Assembly: GCA_964510955.1 (NCBI GenBank)
Contig: CAZEDW010000001.1
Span: forward strand, 124,001-188,000
Reading direction: 5' to 3'
Length of the DNA stretch: 64,000 nt
DNA from: JAFLCM01 sp964510955
Lineage (GTDB): Bacteria > Planctomycetota > Phycisphaerae > Phycisphaerales > UBA1924
Part shown: piece by piece, positions 15,144 through 23,675 of the stretch
Layout: each line of letters starts with the position of its first letter
Numbering within the stretch: the stretch's first letter is position 1
The notes under the pieces: generated by a model
What the model saw: the letters and a program-made list of their open reading frames with translations, nothing else
What the model was told of the DNA's origin: nothing
Database searches by the model: none
Made by a program: the position numbers and the translations under genes

Positions 15144-17777
15144 ATGAGGACGCTTCCCTTGCGCAACGGCCGCTCGCCGCTCCGCGCCACGGTCGGCGCA
15201 TGGAGCCGAGTGTTCTTCGCCCTGGTGGTCGGGTTCCTTGGGGCGGCCCCGCCGTCGCAGGGGGCTGTGGTGCTGACCCGCCAGCAGGCCGTCAACGCCG
15301 TGGTGGCCCAGCTCGGGCTGGGGGGGCCGAACGACGACACGCGGCTTTGGCTGAGCACTTCAGACTTCGGGTTCGGCCCCGGGTTCGAAGGTGTGATGCC
15401 TCCCGGCACGATCGTCCAGCCCGCCACGACGCAGTTGTCCGTCAATCCCGGCAACACGCTGACCTTAAGCGGCCCGATGTATCTGTTCTTCGCCGACCCC
15501 ACGCCCAACGAGGGCTTCTCGCACCTGGTCAAGTTCGTCTACGTTGATGCCACGGTGTCGAGCCCCACGATCGCCGCGGGAACCATGATCTCGCAGAACC
15601 AGGGCATCTGGCCCAACATCGCACCCGGAGGCGGCCCCGGCTTCGACATCTTTGATGGCAACACCAGGACCAGCTTTGCGCCCAGCGGCTACCTGAACCC
15701 CGATGGGCTGGTCTTCGGTCCCAGCGCTTCGTTGCTGGTGATCAAGCCGGAGCCCCAGTGGCCCGACGCGCTCTTCAAGCACGAGACCGACCCCACCCGC
15801 GGCGGCGGAGGCCCCGCCCCCACCAACCCCGCGGGCATCGTCATCACCGGTACCGGACCCGGCGCGGCGGACACCTACGAGGCCGCCATGGACGGCTCCG
15901 CCGACCGTATGAAAGGCCAGCTGACCGGCCACGGCGTGCCCGCCGGCCGCATCCAAGACAAGCGCAACGCCAAGAAGTCCGACATCGCCGCCGCGGTCAC
16001 CGCCATCTGCGCCCTCGTCCCGGCGCCCGACAAGATCTTCGTCTACATCGGAACCCACGGCGACAAGGGCAAGCTCCTCCTCGGCGCCGACGGCTGGGTC
16101 CCCGAGAAGGACATCCAGGACCTGCTCAAGCCGCTGGGGGCCAAGAACGCCCAGGTCTGTCTCATGATTGAGGCATGCCACTCCGGCAGCCTGATCGACG
16201 GCCTGCGCAAGCTCTTTCCGCGAGGGCTTATCATCACCGGCGCCGACGCCGACAACGAGACCTGGGGCGGCTCGATCCGCAAGGCCGACGGCACCAAGAA
16301 GGGCAACGAAGGCTTCTTCTCTTGGGCCTTCATCGAGTGCTGGAACGACCCCGCCGCCGACACCGACGGCGACGGGCGCGTCAACTGGTCCGAAGCGTTC
16401 ATCTGGGTCACCACCGCGCCGCACGGCAAGGTGAAGTGGCACACCAACGGCAAGGACTACGACACCAACTCCAAGAACCCCAAGAAGTCCGGCCTGCCGG
16501 AAAAGGTCGAGCAATGGCGCGGCCCCATCTCCGGTACCTGGTACACCGAGATCTGGCGCGACACCGACGGCGACGGCGAGTACGACCAGCACGACTGGGC
16601 CATCGACGCCGACTGCAACGGCATCGCCGAGTGGATCTATCTCGAAGACGACAAGAACGAAGACGGCAAGCCCGAGAGCGTCTACTGCTTCCAGTACAAC
16701 AACACCACCGGCGCGCCCATCATGCGCGTCCACTTCATCGACTCCAACAGCGATGGCAAGTGGGACTCCATCACCCGCGAGAACTGGAATGGCTCTGCGT
16801 GGGTGCTGAACGCCACGGCGCTCCCCCGCACCTTGTCCGGCGTCGGCAACATCATCCCCTCGTCAGGCCCCAACAGCGGCGGAACCCCCGTGCAGATTCA
16901 GTCGGCGCTCCCATGGTCGACGCCGAACATCAGCGTGTTTGTCGGTTCGCACCTCAGCGGCGTGAGCCTGCCCAACGCCAACACCATCATCGGCCAGACC
17001 AACGGCTACCGCCCCGGCCCGCACGACGTTGTGGTGGTTGACTTCAACATCTCCTCGCCCACCCGCGGCTTCATTCAGTACGTCGCCCCCACGTCATTCG
17101 ACTACACCCGCAACCTCGGCCTGGACTCTATCGACCCCCCATCCATCGCCTGCGGCGAGTCGGGCACGATGCTTCTCCACGGCGTCAACTTCACGCCCAC
17201 AACCCAGGTGAGCATCAACGGCGTGCCCGTGCCGGCCTCGTTCCTCGGGCCGACGCTCCTTTCAGCCCCCATCCCCGCCGGCTGCGCACAGACCGTCGAT
17301 GTCGCCGTCTACGACGGGCTGATGTCCTCGACGCTCCAGGGCGCCTTCACCTACGGCCCGGCCCCCGACACCATCTTCCCCAACATCATCCCGCCGGCGC
17401 CGATCACCGTCACCGCGGGCCCCGACGGGCTCGGGCGCGCCCCCGCCTCGTTCGTCGCCACCGCCAGCGACAACTCCGGCGCCGTCAGCGTCTTCACCGA
17501 CAACCTCGGCGCCCTGCCGCTGGGCACGTGGCCGGTGCAGTTCGAGGCCATCGACCCGTCTCTCAACCGCGTCTACGCCGGATCACAGATCACCGTTCAG
17601 GCCGCCCCACCCTGCCCCGGCGATATCAACGGCGACGGGCACACCAACACCGTTGACCTCACCATCCTGCTCGGTCACTTCGGCCAGATCGGCCCCAACA
17701 TCCCCGGAGACCTCAACCACGACGGGCGCGTCAACACCGCGGACCTGACCATCCTGCTCGGCAACTTCGGCTGCTGA
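15144..17777 (+). CDS. Exported caspase-like (clan CD) cysteine protease with dockerin-like C-terminus
   Basis: 877 residues. GGAGG lies 8 bases before ATG 15144; a signal peptide ends near GAAPPSQGA. The first about 200 residues are an unrecognised beta-rich domain. The catalytic region (about residues 245-380) has the clan CD pair: His in FVYIGTHGDKG and Cys in MIEACHSGSL, followed by a possible specificity segment ITGADADNETWGG. It is closest in pattern to C13/legumain-like caspase-fold peptidases. EF-hand-like Asp-rich loops follow (DTDGDGRVNWSEAF, DTDGDGEYDQHD, DDKNEDGKPE), then two IPT/TIG-like beta domains and a HYR-like domain. The last about 60 residues are a dockerin-like pair: GDINGDGHTNTVDL...LLGHFG and GDLNHDGRVNTADL...LLGNFGC. 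Likely a calcium-stabilised extracellular or surface protease; substrate unknown. Confidence 0.82.
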   Translation: MRTLPLRNGRSPLRATVGAWSRVFFALVVGFLGAAPPSQGAVVLTRQQAVNAVVAQLGLGGPNDDTRLWLSTSDFGFGPGFEGVMPPGTIVQPATTQLSVNPGNTLTLSGPMYLFFADPTPNEGFSHLVKFVYVDATVSSPTIAAGTMISQNQGIWPNIAPGGGPGFDIFDGNTRTSFAPSGYLNPDGLVFGPSASLLVIKPEPQWPDALFKHETDPTRGGGGPAPTNPAGIVITGTGPGAADTYEAAMDGSADRMKGQLTGHGVPAGRIQDKRNAKKSDIAAAVTAICALVPAPDKIFVYIGTHGDKGKLLLGADGWVPEKDIQDLLKPLGAKNAQVCLMIEACHSGSLIDGLRKLFPRGLIITGADADNETWGGSIRKADGTKKGNEGFFSWAFIECWNDPAADTDGDGRVNWSEAFIWVTTAPHGKVKWHTNGKDYDTNSKNPKKSGLPEKVEQWRGPISGTWYTEIWRDTDGDGEYDQHDWAIDADCNGIAEWIYLEDDKNEDGKPESVYCFQYNNTTGAPIMRVHFIDSNSDGKWDSITRENWNGSAWVLNATALPRTLSGVGNIIPSSGPNSGGTPVQIQSALPWSTPNISVFVGSHLSGVSLPNANTIIGQTNGYRPGPHDVVVVDFNISSPTRGFIQYVAPTSFDYTRNLGLDSIDPPSIACGESGTMLLHGVNFTPTTQVSINGVPVPASFLGPTLLSAPIPAGCAQTVDVAVYDGLMSSTLQGAFTYGPAPDTIFPNIIPPAPITVTAGPDGLGRAPASFVATASDNSGAVSVFTDNLGALPLGTWPVQFEAIDPSLNRVYAGSQITVQAAPPCPGDINGDGHTNTVDLTILLGHFGQIGPNIPGDLNHDGRVNTADLTILLGNFGC

Positions 17778-17803
17778 GCGCGATCACTGCGGCGAACATC
17801 CAC

Positions 17804-17837
17804 GCCACCGGTCCGTGCAGCGGGCCGGTGGCTTTTT
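17804..17837 (+). terminator. Rho-independent terminator of the caspase-like protease gene
   Basis: An 11-bp stem with one G-T wobble, GCCACCGGTCC (17804-17814) and GGGCCGGTGGC (17822-17832), is followed immediately by TTTTT (17833-17837), 27 bases after the stop codon. Confidence 0.85.
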
Positions 17838-17898
17838 CACCCGCTCGTTGACGACTGGCACGGGGCCCGCCCGCCCGCATCGGCTCAGCGGCGGACCA

Positions 17899-18636
17899 TC
17901 AGTCCGCGTACTCCCACACCGTAACCTTCAGCTTCTTGACCCCCCACCGGCGCGCCTCGGCATCGGTGGAGAACAGAAGATCGATGTGCGCCCCCTTGAT
18001 CGCCCCGCCGCAGTCCAGCACGGGGACCACGTCGCCGTCGGCGTAGCCGGGGATGCTCACCATCGATTTGTACGGAAGCAGGCGCGGATCGGCCGCCACC
18101 AGGCGCATGCCGTTGGTCCACACCGAGTGGTTCGTCGCGGTGCGTCCGTCGGCCGAAGCGCCGCACGAGCGGGCGTCGGGCGAGTACGCCGTAACGGTCA
18201 TCCAGATGGTCTTCTTGACGCGGATCGGCCGCTTATCAAAATAGCGCACGGCGCCGGGCTCCGGGGTGACGCTCCCGATGCCGAACGAGGGTAGGTCCTT
18301 CGCAGCGTCATTGGACGGCGCGACCGGCAGCTCCGCCGACATCGCGCTGGGCTCGCCGTTGTCCTGCGCACCGATCTCGGCCCCGGCGGCATCGTTCGTC
18401 GCCGCGATGAACCTCACGGGTTTCGCGGTCTGGGCGCTCTCGCCGGTGGGTTCCACGGCGGCCAGCAGCGGGCCGAACTCCGATCGCTTGGCCTTGACCG
18501 CCGACGTCACCACGAACACCGCCGCCAGCGTGAACACGCTCGCCTCCAGCAGCCACTGGGCCGACCGTGCGCGCCGGGCGGCGCGCACGTTGGGGGGCGG
18601 GGGCGGCGACGGGTTGGCGGACAATCCGGTCATCAT
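17899..18636 (-). CDS. 3D domain-containing protein (MltA/RpfB-type barrel), membrane-anchored
   Basis: 245 residues from ATG 18636. After a Pro-rich cytoplasmic start there is one membrane helix (about 24-44, LLEASVFTLAAVFVVTSAV), a variable linker and a C-terminal 3D domain of about 95 residues: VTAYSPDARSCG, GMRLVAADPRLLPYKSMVSI, then the three-Asp motif VLDCGGAIKGAHIDLLF. 3D domains form a double-psi beta-barrel like that of MltA lytic transglycosylases and are found in cell-wall-acting proteins, so a peptidoglycan-related periplasmic role is inferred. The start is uncertain: ATG 18633 or a GTG at 18843 with TATGAT upstream (18876-18871) are alternatives. Confidence 0.75.
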   Translation of the reverse strand: MMTGLSANPSPPPPPNVRAARRARSAQWLLEASVFTLAAVFVVTSAVKAKRSEFGPLLAAVEPTGESAQTAKPVRFIAATNDAAGAEIGAQDNGEPSAMSAELPVAPSNDAAKDLPSFGIGSVTPEPGAVRYFDKRPIRVKKTIWMTVTAYSPDARSCGASADGRTATNHSVWTNGMRLVAADPRLLPYKSMVSIPGYADGDVVPVLDCGGAIKGAHIDLLFSTDAEARRWGVKKLKVTVWEYAD

Positions 18637-19082
18637 GCGGCGTTCATCTCTGTTTCCCACGCGGGCCAGACCGTCACGGGTCAGGTCGGCGGGACAGGTT
18701 GGTGAGCGTTTACAAGGTCGGCGGCGTTCGACGGACTGCGTGGTTGGGCACAGCCGAGCGCTGGGTCTGGTCGGCGGATGGCCGACGTGGGGTACAGCGT
18801 GGTCGAGTTCAGTTATCGAGGGTGTGGGCTTGTTCCGGGGCACGCACCGAGAACCACCGGGACTTCGGAAATCATACCGTGGGCTTAGCCCAAGGGTGAC
18901 GATTCACCGCTCAAAAGCCCGGATTCCGGGCCGATTATGCACCCTATTCCGTCTGTAGCGGCTTATCGGCGGACTTGATCCCCCACCCGCTGATGGGCCT
19001 GCCAGGCCCGGGCCCCAATATCTGGGGTCGCCGAGCTTGGTGCCCCAACCCGATAGCCATCTCGGACCTTCGCTGCTCAGCT
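18637..19082. other. Intergenic region upstream of the 3D-domain gene
   Basis: 446 bases. No supportable gene. Contents: minus-strand -10-like TATGAT at 18876-18871; a TGGGCT/AGCCCA palindrome at 18881-18893; and two adjacent stem-loops, GGGCCT-GCC-AGGCCC (18995-19009) and CCCCA-ATATC-TGGGG (19013-19027). The stem-loops lie 55-90 bases after the PfkB kinase stop and may end that transcript, though no T-run follows. Confidence 0.5.
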
Positions 19083-19973
19083 TCAGCCCCCAACCTCCAC
19101 AAGGAGTTCTCGGACGAAATCCGCATCGAGCAAGCCGGGCCCGATGCACGTCGCCGCGGCTGACCCACAGGCGGCGGCCCAGCGCAGCATGGTGGGCCAG
19201 TCGCCAGGGCTTTCAATCGCGGCCCGGATCAGCCCCGCGGTGGTGGCGTCGCCGCAGCCGACGGTGTCGAGCACGCGCCGGTGAGGCGGCAACCCCGCGC
19301 GGGCGCGGAGAGCTTCGCCGCTCGCCAGTCGCGCTTCAAGGCCCGCCTCGGCGTGGGTGACGACGCGGGCCTCGCACGCCGGAACAGGCACGCCGTGGGG
19401 AGCCACCTCGGTTGCGTTGCTCTTGTGAACCCACACCGAGTCGCCCGCGAGCCGGCTCGCGGCGCCGGGCTTCACGTCGATGAGAACGCGGGCCCCGCGC
19501 CCCGCCGCGGCCCGGACCAGGCGCTGAAGGGCGCCGGCATGCAGCGACGCCGGCGCCGATCCGCAGAACGCCGCGATGTCTCCGGGGGCGCACTCCCGCG
19601 TCACGGCCGCTTCGAGTAGGTCCGGGGCTTCATCGTCCGCGATGACGTGCGCCGGAACGTCGGGGTCCGCGCCGTGGGAGCACTCGGCTGAACCGGCGCC
19701 GAGACGGGTGATGTGCCGGCGCACCCGGCCCGCCGCCGTAACCGACACCAGCTCCACCCGCCCCGGCCCGAATCGGGCGACCTGGTCATTGAACCATTCC
19801 GCGTCCGCTCGAGCCAGCAGCACGATCGCGGTCGAATCAACGCCCAGGCACGCGAGCGCGCGGCTGACGTTGACGCCCTTGCCGGCGGCGAAAAGCCCGT
19901 CGCCGCTCGACCCGCCGACCACGCGGTCAATGGTCGGGTTGAGCGTGACCGTGATGACGCGGGGGCTGGGCAC
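19083..19973 (-). CDS. PfkB-family sugar-phosphate kinase (1-phosphofructokinase-like)
   Basis: 296 residues. The start VITVTLNPTIDRVV, the GLFAAGKGVNVSRAL motif and the C-terminal DTVGCGDATTAGLI are those of the FruK/LacC branch of the PfkB family, which phosphorylates fructose 1-phosphate, tagatose 6-phosphate or related sugars. The catalytic Asp is in GCGDA, where Cys replaces the more usual Ala. No PTS or sugar transporter gene is adjacent, so the substrate is open. I chose GTG 19973 because TATCAA (19987-19982) lies 8 bases upstream. ATG 19982 and ATG 20012 are in-frame alternatives without ribosome-binding sites. Divergent from hisS. Confidence 0.85.
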   Translation of the reverse strand: MPSPRVITVTLNPTIDRVVGGSSGDGLFAAGKGVNVSRALACLGVDSTAIVLLARADAEWFNDQVARFGPGRVELVSVTAAGRVRRHITRLGAGSAECSHGADPDVPAHVIADDEAPDLLEAAVTRECAPGDIAAFCGSAPASLHAGALQRLVRAAAGRGARVLIDVKPGAASRLAGDSVWVHKSNATEVAPHGVPVPACEARVVTHAEAGLEARLASGEALRARAGLPPHRRVLDTVGCGDATTAGLIRAAIESPGDWPTMLRWAAACGSAAATCIGPGLLDADFVRELLVEVGG

Positions 19974-19981
19974 CGGGCACA

Positions 19982-19987
19982 TTGATA
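19982..19987 (-). promoter_or_regulatory. -10-like box of the PfkB kinase gene
   Basis: Minus-strand TATCAA lies 8 bases before GTG 19973. It overlaps the alternative ATG at 19982. Confidence 0.4.
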
Positions 19988-20016
19988 GGCCGCCGCACGC
20001 CGCCCGGAACACCCGC

Positions 20017-20022
20017 TACGCT
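20017..20022 (+). promoter_or_regulatory. -10-like box of hisS
   Basis: TACGCT ends 9 bases before ATG 20032 with no Shine-Dalgarno. The same hexamer precedes ndh, mlaE and the ACR3 gene. Confidence 0.5.
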
Positions 20023-20031
20023 TGTCGCCCC

Positions 20032-21540
20032 ATGTCCGATTCCCCCGGCAACCCGCAAGACCGCCCCAAGCCCGCCGCCAGGAAAAGCTGGCAAGCGCCC
20101 AAGGGCACCCGCGACTTCTACCCGGAGGACCTCCTCCGGCGCCGCTACATCATCGACTCATGGCGGCGGACGGCGCTGCGCCACGGGTTCGAGGAGATCG
20201 ACGGCCCGACGTTTGAGGACGCCGAGCTGTACACCGTCAAGAGCGGCGAGGGGATCCTGGGCGAGCTGTTCGGCGCGTTCAGCGGCAAGTCGCCGGAGGA
20301 AGTGGAGCAGGTGAAGAGCGGTCGCCCGCCGTTCGCGCTGAGGCCGGAGTTCACGCCCACGCTGGCGCGGATGTACGCGGCGAAGGCGAGGCAGCTCGTG
20401 CAGCCGACGAAGTGGTTTTGTGTTTCGAACTTCTTCAGGGCGGAACGGCCGCAGAGGGGGAGGCTGCGGGAGTTTTGGCAGTGGAATGTAGATGTATTAG
20501 GTGATGCTGGGGCAGTAGGTAGGCCCGGAACATTGGTAGGTGACATCGAGGTAATCGACTGCGCCGCATCGGCTCTTTCGGACTTTGGGCTTCCTTCCGA
20601 GGCATGCGGAGTCAAACTAAACGACCGTGCCGCGTTCGAACAGATCTTCGCTGATGCAGGCTTGCCAAGAGACCGCACGCCTGCTCTATTCGCGCTTCTG
20701 GATCAGGCGGAAAAACTTGGAGTGGACGAGTTTGTTCGTCGCGCCTTTACGATGGAAATTCCGCGTTCGATTGCGCTGTGGTTTGCCAAGTCCTTGGGCC
20801 CAATGACGAGTGAGGCGGGCTCGGCGCTTTCGGAAGAGATCCTCGCGACAACACAGAAGCTGTTTCGTCGATGGGAAGAGTCAATAGTGCCAATCATTGC
20901 AGCACTCAGCAGAATCGGGGTCTCAGGGGATCAGGTGCAGGCGAAGGCAACAATCGTCCGCGGCCTCGCCTACTACACCGGCACCGTTTTCGAGCTCATC
21001 GCCGAAGGCGAACGTGCCGTCGCCGGCGGCGGGCGCTACGACAAGCTCATCGAACTCTTCGGCGGCCTCCCCACCCCCGCCGTCGGATTCGGCATGGGCG
21101 ACGTGGTCCTCACCAACCTCCTCGACGACCGCAAGCTGATGCCCGAGGGGCGCGATCTATTGGAAGCCTGCGCCCGTCCGCTGCCCATGCGCTGCGACGT
21201 GTTCGTCATCGCCAACGAGAAGGAAGAGTCCCAGGCCCAGGTGGTGCCGCTGGTGGCCAGGCTCCGGCGCGGCGTCGAAAGCCAGAAGGCCGGTCAGGGC
21301 GAGTGCAAGCCGTGGTCACCCGACCGCTACGCCGTCGCCCCGCTCCATGCCCGGCGCTCGTACAAGACCACCAAAAACATCGGCAAGCTCCTGGGCGACG
21401 CGACCGCCTGCCACGCCCGCTTCGCGTGCATCATCGAAAACGCCGAGACGTGCACGCTGAAGAATCTCGACACGCGCGAGGAGATGAAAGACAAGCCGAT
21501 CGCTGACGTGGGGACAATCGTCGCGAGTGCGGTTCGGTAG
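20032..21540 (+). CDS. hisS: Histidine--tRNA ligase
   Basis: 502 residues, longer than the usual 420-450 because of an expanded middle region. Class II signatures are clear: PKGTRDFYPEDL at the N-terminus, ALRPEFTPTLAR, motif 2 NFFRAERPQRGRLREFWQWN, the His-specific GLAYYTGTVFE and GGRYDKLIELFGG, and motif 3 PAVGFGMGDVVL. The C-terminal anticodon-binding domain is present but atypical. Bases about 20470-20960 (residues about 147-310) have much lower GC and different codon choice from the rest: one 60-base stretch at 20701 is 48% GC, against 68% at 21001. This suggests a mosaic gene. The start MSDSPGNPQ follows TACGCT by nine bases; the frame upstream is the antisense of the PfkB gene. Confidence 0.93.
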   Translation: MSDSPGNPQDRPKPAARKSWQAPKGTRDFYPEDLLRRRYIIDSWRRTALRHGFEEIDGPTFEDAELYTVKSGEGILGELFGAFSGKSPEEVEQVKSGRPPFALRPEFTPTLARMYAAKARQLVQPTKWFCVSNFFRAERPQRGRLREFWQWNVDVLGDAGAVGRPGTLVGDIEVIDCAASALSDFGLPSEACGVKLNDRAAFEQIFADAGLPRDRTPALFALLDQAEKLGVDEFVRRAFTMEIPRSIALWFAKSLGPMTSEAGSALSEEILATTQKLFRRWEESIVPIIAALSRIGVSGDQVQAKATIVRGLAYYTGTVFELIAEGERAVAGGGRYDKLIELFGGLPTPAVGFGMGDVVLTNLLDDRKLMPEGRDLLEACARPLPMRCDVFVIANEKEESQAQVVPLVARLRRGVESQKAGQGECKPWSPDRYAVAPLHARRSYKTTKNIGKLLGDATACHARFACIIENAETCTLKNLDTREEMKDKPIADVGTIVASAVR

Positions 21541-21624
21541 TTGTCTGGCGGCCCGTCGAGGCTTGGCGCCGAACTATCGTGAACTCCGCACAGGGTCGCT
21601 TCCATTTCTCGGTTCCTGACGTGG

Positions 21625-21630
21625 TATCTT
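21625..21630 (+). promoter_or_regulatory. Extended -10-like element upstream of small secreted protein gene
   Basis: TGG-TATCTT, an extended -10 pattern, lies 38 bases before ATG 21669. No good -35 is seen at the right distance. Confidence 0.35.
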
Positions 21631-21668
21631 GAACGATCGGACCGTGCCGCCATTCAGGAGGATGTTCC

Positions 21669-22073
21669 ATGAGGTTCACACTGGTATTCGCTCTGATCGC
21701 CGGGTTCATCTGCTCGCTGGTCGGATCGACCGCGGCGGCAACAAAGCCTCCCAAGTTCCCCGTCCCTTCCGGCCACTATTCGGGGGTCTACTCCCCCGAT
21801 GCCGACAACGACGGGACGGCCGAGATCACCATCGACGCCAAGGGACGCATCACCGGCTCCGGAGCGACCTCCGAAGGCGACGCGTTCGTCATCAGCGGGT
21901 CGGTGAAAGTCAATCAGAAAACCGGGGTCGCGACCGGATCTCTGACGTACAAGGGGCCCGGGTTTTCTGGAAAGGGCACCTTCAGAATCGACGGGACGAC
22001 GCTCAACGGGACTTACACCGGCAAGTCCGGCAAGCAGCGCTCTCACGGCTCATTCAATCTCACCAAGGATTGA
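21669..22073 (+). CDS. Small secreted protein of unknown function
   Basis: 134 residues with a strong ribosome-binding site, AGGAGG, 7 bases before the ATG. A signal peptide (MRFTLVFALIAGFICSLVGSTAAA) is followed by a Gly/Thr/Ser-rich beta-strand protein with repeated units such as GHYSGVYSP, GRITGSGATS, GVATGSLTYKGPGFSG and GTLNGTYTGKSGK. The repeated GxxxGxxT strand pattern suggests a small beta-barrel or beta-sandwich. I do not recognise a named family. It stands alone between hisS and the convergent DinB gene. Confidence 0.75.
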   Translation: MRFTLVFALIAGFICSLVGSTAAATKPPKFPVPSGHYSGVYSPDADNDGTAEITIDAKGRITGSGATSEGDAFVISGSVKVNQKTGVATGSLTYKGPGFSGKGTFRIDGTTLNGTYTGKSGKQRSHGSFNLTKD

Positions 22074-22188
22074 AGAGCTTCGCCAGTCCGTGACCGGTGC
22101 GCAAGGACGGCGTCGCGCCCATGGCTTGCGGCACTTCGCCCCCGGCTTGCCCGCTCCCTCCCGGTCGCCGCCGACCCTCGTGGCTCGC

Positions 22189-22677
22189 TCAGAACAGCGG
22201 CTTGTACCCCATCAGCCGGCGCCACGTCGAGAGCTGCCCGATGTGCGTGCCCTCGTGGGTGCCGATGAAGAACGTCAGGGCGTCGCCGCGGGTCTTGATC
22301 GGCGTGTCATTGAAGAAGTCGATGCCGTGCGGCTCATTGAGTTGGGCCGCCGGAATCTTGGACGCGTGCTCGACCAACTGCTTGTGCGCCTTCACGAGCG
22401 CCCCCAGCAACTCGTCCTTGCCCGGCCCGCCCGCCGGCGCGGCGTTGGGTGAGCCCGGGCCGAAGAACTTGCCCCACGACTCGGGCGCGACGGGCTTGGC
22501 CCCAAGCTGCCCCGCCAGGAAGTCGGCGGTGATCGTGAGGTGACCGACAACCCACGCCGGCGTGTTCACGCCTTTGGCGGGCTCGTGGTTGAACTTGTCC
22601 GAAGGGATTTCCGCGGCGAGCTTTTGCAGCAGGCCGAGACCGGCGTCGTAACCGTGGAGGGCGCTCTCGAGTGACAT
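22189..22677 (-). CDS. DinB-like four-helix-bundle protein
   Basis: 162 residues. The three His residues expected to bind a divalent metal in DinB/YfiT-like proteins are present: WVVGHLT near residue 46 and both His of GTHEGTHIGQLSTWRR near 140. Family members include bacillithiol or mycothiol S-transferases and many uncharacterised stress proteins; which applies here is not clear. AAGGA lies 7 bases before the ATG. It may be transcribed with the SDR gene just upstream (64-base gap, same strand). Confidence 0.82.
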   Translation of the reverse strand: MSLESALHGYDAGLGLLQKLAAEIPSDKFNHEPAKGVNTPAWVVGHLTITADFLAGQLGAKPVAPESWGKFFGPGSPNAAPAGGPGKDELLGALVKAHKQLVEHASKIPAAQLNEPHGIDFFNDTPIKTRGDALTFFIGTHEGTHIGQLSTWRRLMGYKPLF

Positions 22678-22740
22678 TCTGTTTTCCTTGGAGGGCAGGA
22701 TTGCGGATCAATGGGGAAGCGTACGTGCCGGGCCGCGTGG

Positions 22741-23505
22741 TCAGGGCACGCAGAAGCCGCCGTCCACGAGCAGGTCGTGGCCGGTGATGAACGAGGCCTC
22801 GTCGCTGAAGAGGAACAGGACCGGGTTTGCGATCTCCTCCGGGCGTCCGATGCGCCCGATGGGGTGCAGCGACGCCATGTAGGCCGTCGTGTCCGGCTGC
22901 TTGTTGCCTGTGAAGCGGTCGTACATCTCGGTGTCGATGGCGGCCGGCGAGACCGAGTTCACGCGAACGCCCTGCTTGGCGGTCTCCATGGCGGCGGCCT
23001 TGGTCAGGCCGATCACCGCGTGCTTGCTGGCGCAGTACACGCCCAGCCCCGCCATGGCGGCGCGACCGGCGATGGAGGCGTTGTTGACGATCGAACCGCC
23101 GCGTCCGTCGGCGAGCATGGCCCTGATCTGGTGCTTCATGCTCAGGATGACGCCCAGCACGTTGATGTCGAACACTTTGCGGTACTGCTCCGCGGTGGTC
23201 TCGACCAGGGGGACGTTCATCAGCTCGACGCCGGCGTTGTTGAAAGCGAAGTCGAGGCGTCCGCCGAGCGAAACCGCGTCTCCGACAGCCCGCTGCACGT
23301 GGCGCTCATCGGTCACGTCTCCCTGCACGAAGAGCGCCTTCACGCCTCGCCGCTTCGCTTCTTCGACGACGCTCTGGCCCTCGGGCGCGCGCCGCCCGGT
23401 GATGACGACGTTGACGCCCTCGGCGGCCAGCCCGAGGGCCGTGGCCCTGCCGATGCCGCTGGTGCCGCCGGTGATGAGGGCCGTCTTGCCGCGAAGTTGC
23501 CGCAT
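22741..23505 (-). CDS. Short-chain dehydrogenase/reductase (SDR)
   Basis: 254-residue classical SDR. The NAD(P)-binding motif is GGTSGIGRA (residues about 12-20), followed by NNAG, the catalytic Ser region NNASIAGRAAMAG, and YCASKHA with the catalytic Tyr and Lys. NSVSPAAIDTEM is the usual post-catalytic loop. The Arg in ITGRRAPEG at the end of strand 2 suggests NADP preference. GGGAGAG lies 3 bases before ATG 23505; the upstream in-frame start at 23628 overlaps the intergenic control region. It is divergent from the HxlR regulator, which often controls such redox genes. Confidence 0.9.
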   Translation of the reverse strand: MRQLRGKTALITGGTSGIGRATALGLAAEGVNVVITGRRAPEGQSVVEEAKRRGVKALFVQGDVTDERHVQRAVGDAVSLGGRLDFAFNNAGVELMNVPLVETTAEQYRKVFDINVLGVILSMKHQIRAMLADGRGGSIVNNASIAGRAAMAGLGVYCASKHAVIGLTKAAAMETAKQGVRVNSVSPAAIDTEMYDRFTGNKQPDTTAYMASLHPIGRIGRPEEIANPVLFLFSDEASFITGHDLLVDGGFCVP

Positions 23506-23675
23506 GGTCTCTCCCGAGTGGTTCGACACGTGGTGTGTCGGTGGTGCGAGGTGACGCCGAACTCCAGAGCGCCCCGGACTTGATGGAGCCAACCGTAGGG
23601 CTACTATCCGAGCGGGGGAAGTACCCACCGGGCAGTGGTGTAGTCACTGATCGGTAACCATCACACGGAGGCGCC
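23506..23675. promoter_or_regulatory. Divergent control region of the SDR and HxlR genes
   Basis: 170 bases holding both promoters. Towards the HxlR side are GTGGTGTAGTCACTG, a GGTAACC palindrome (23653-23659), and the ribosome-binding GGAGG just before ATG 23676. A regulator next to its divergent target usually binds here, but I cannot define an operator with confidence. Confidence 0.4.

Noticed and set aside
14123..15532. A 469-codon minus-strand frame overlapping cdsA and the protease gene
   Set aside because: Crosses a divergent promoter region and is out of frame with cdsA; no domain and no ribosome-binding site.
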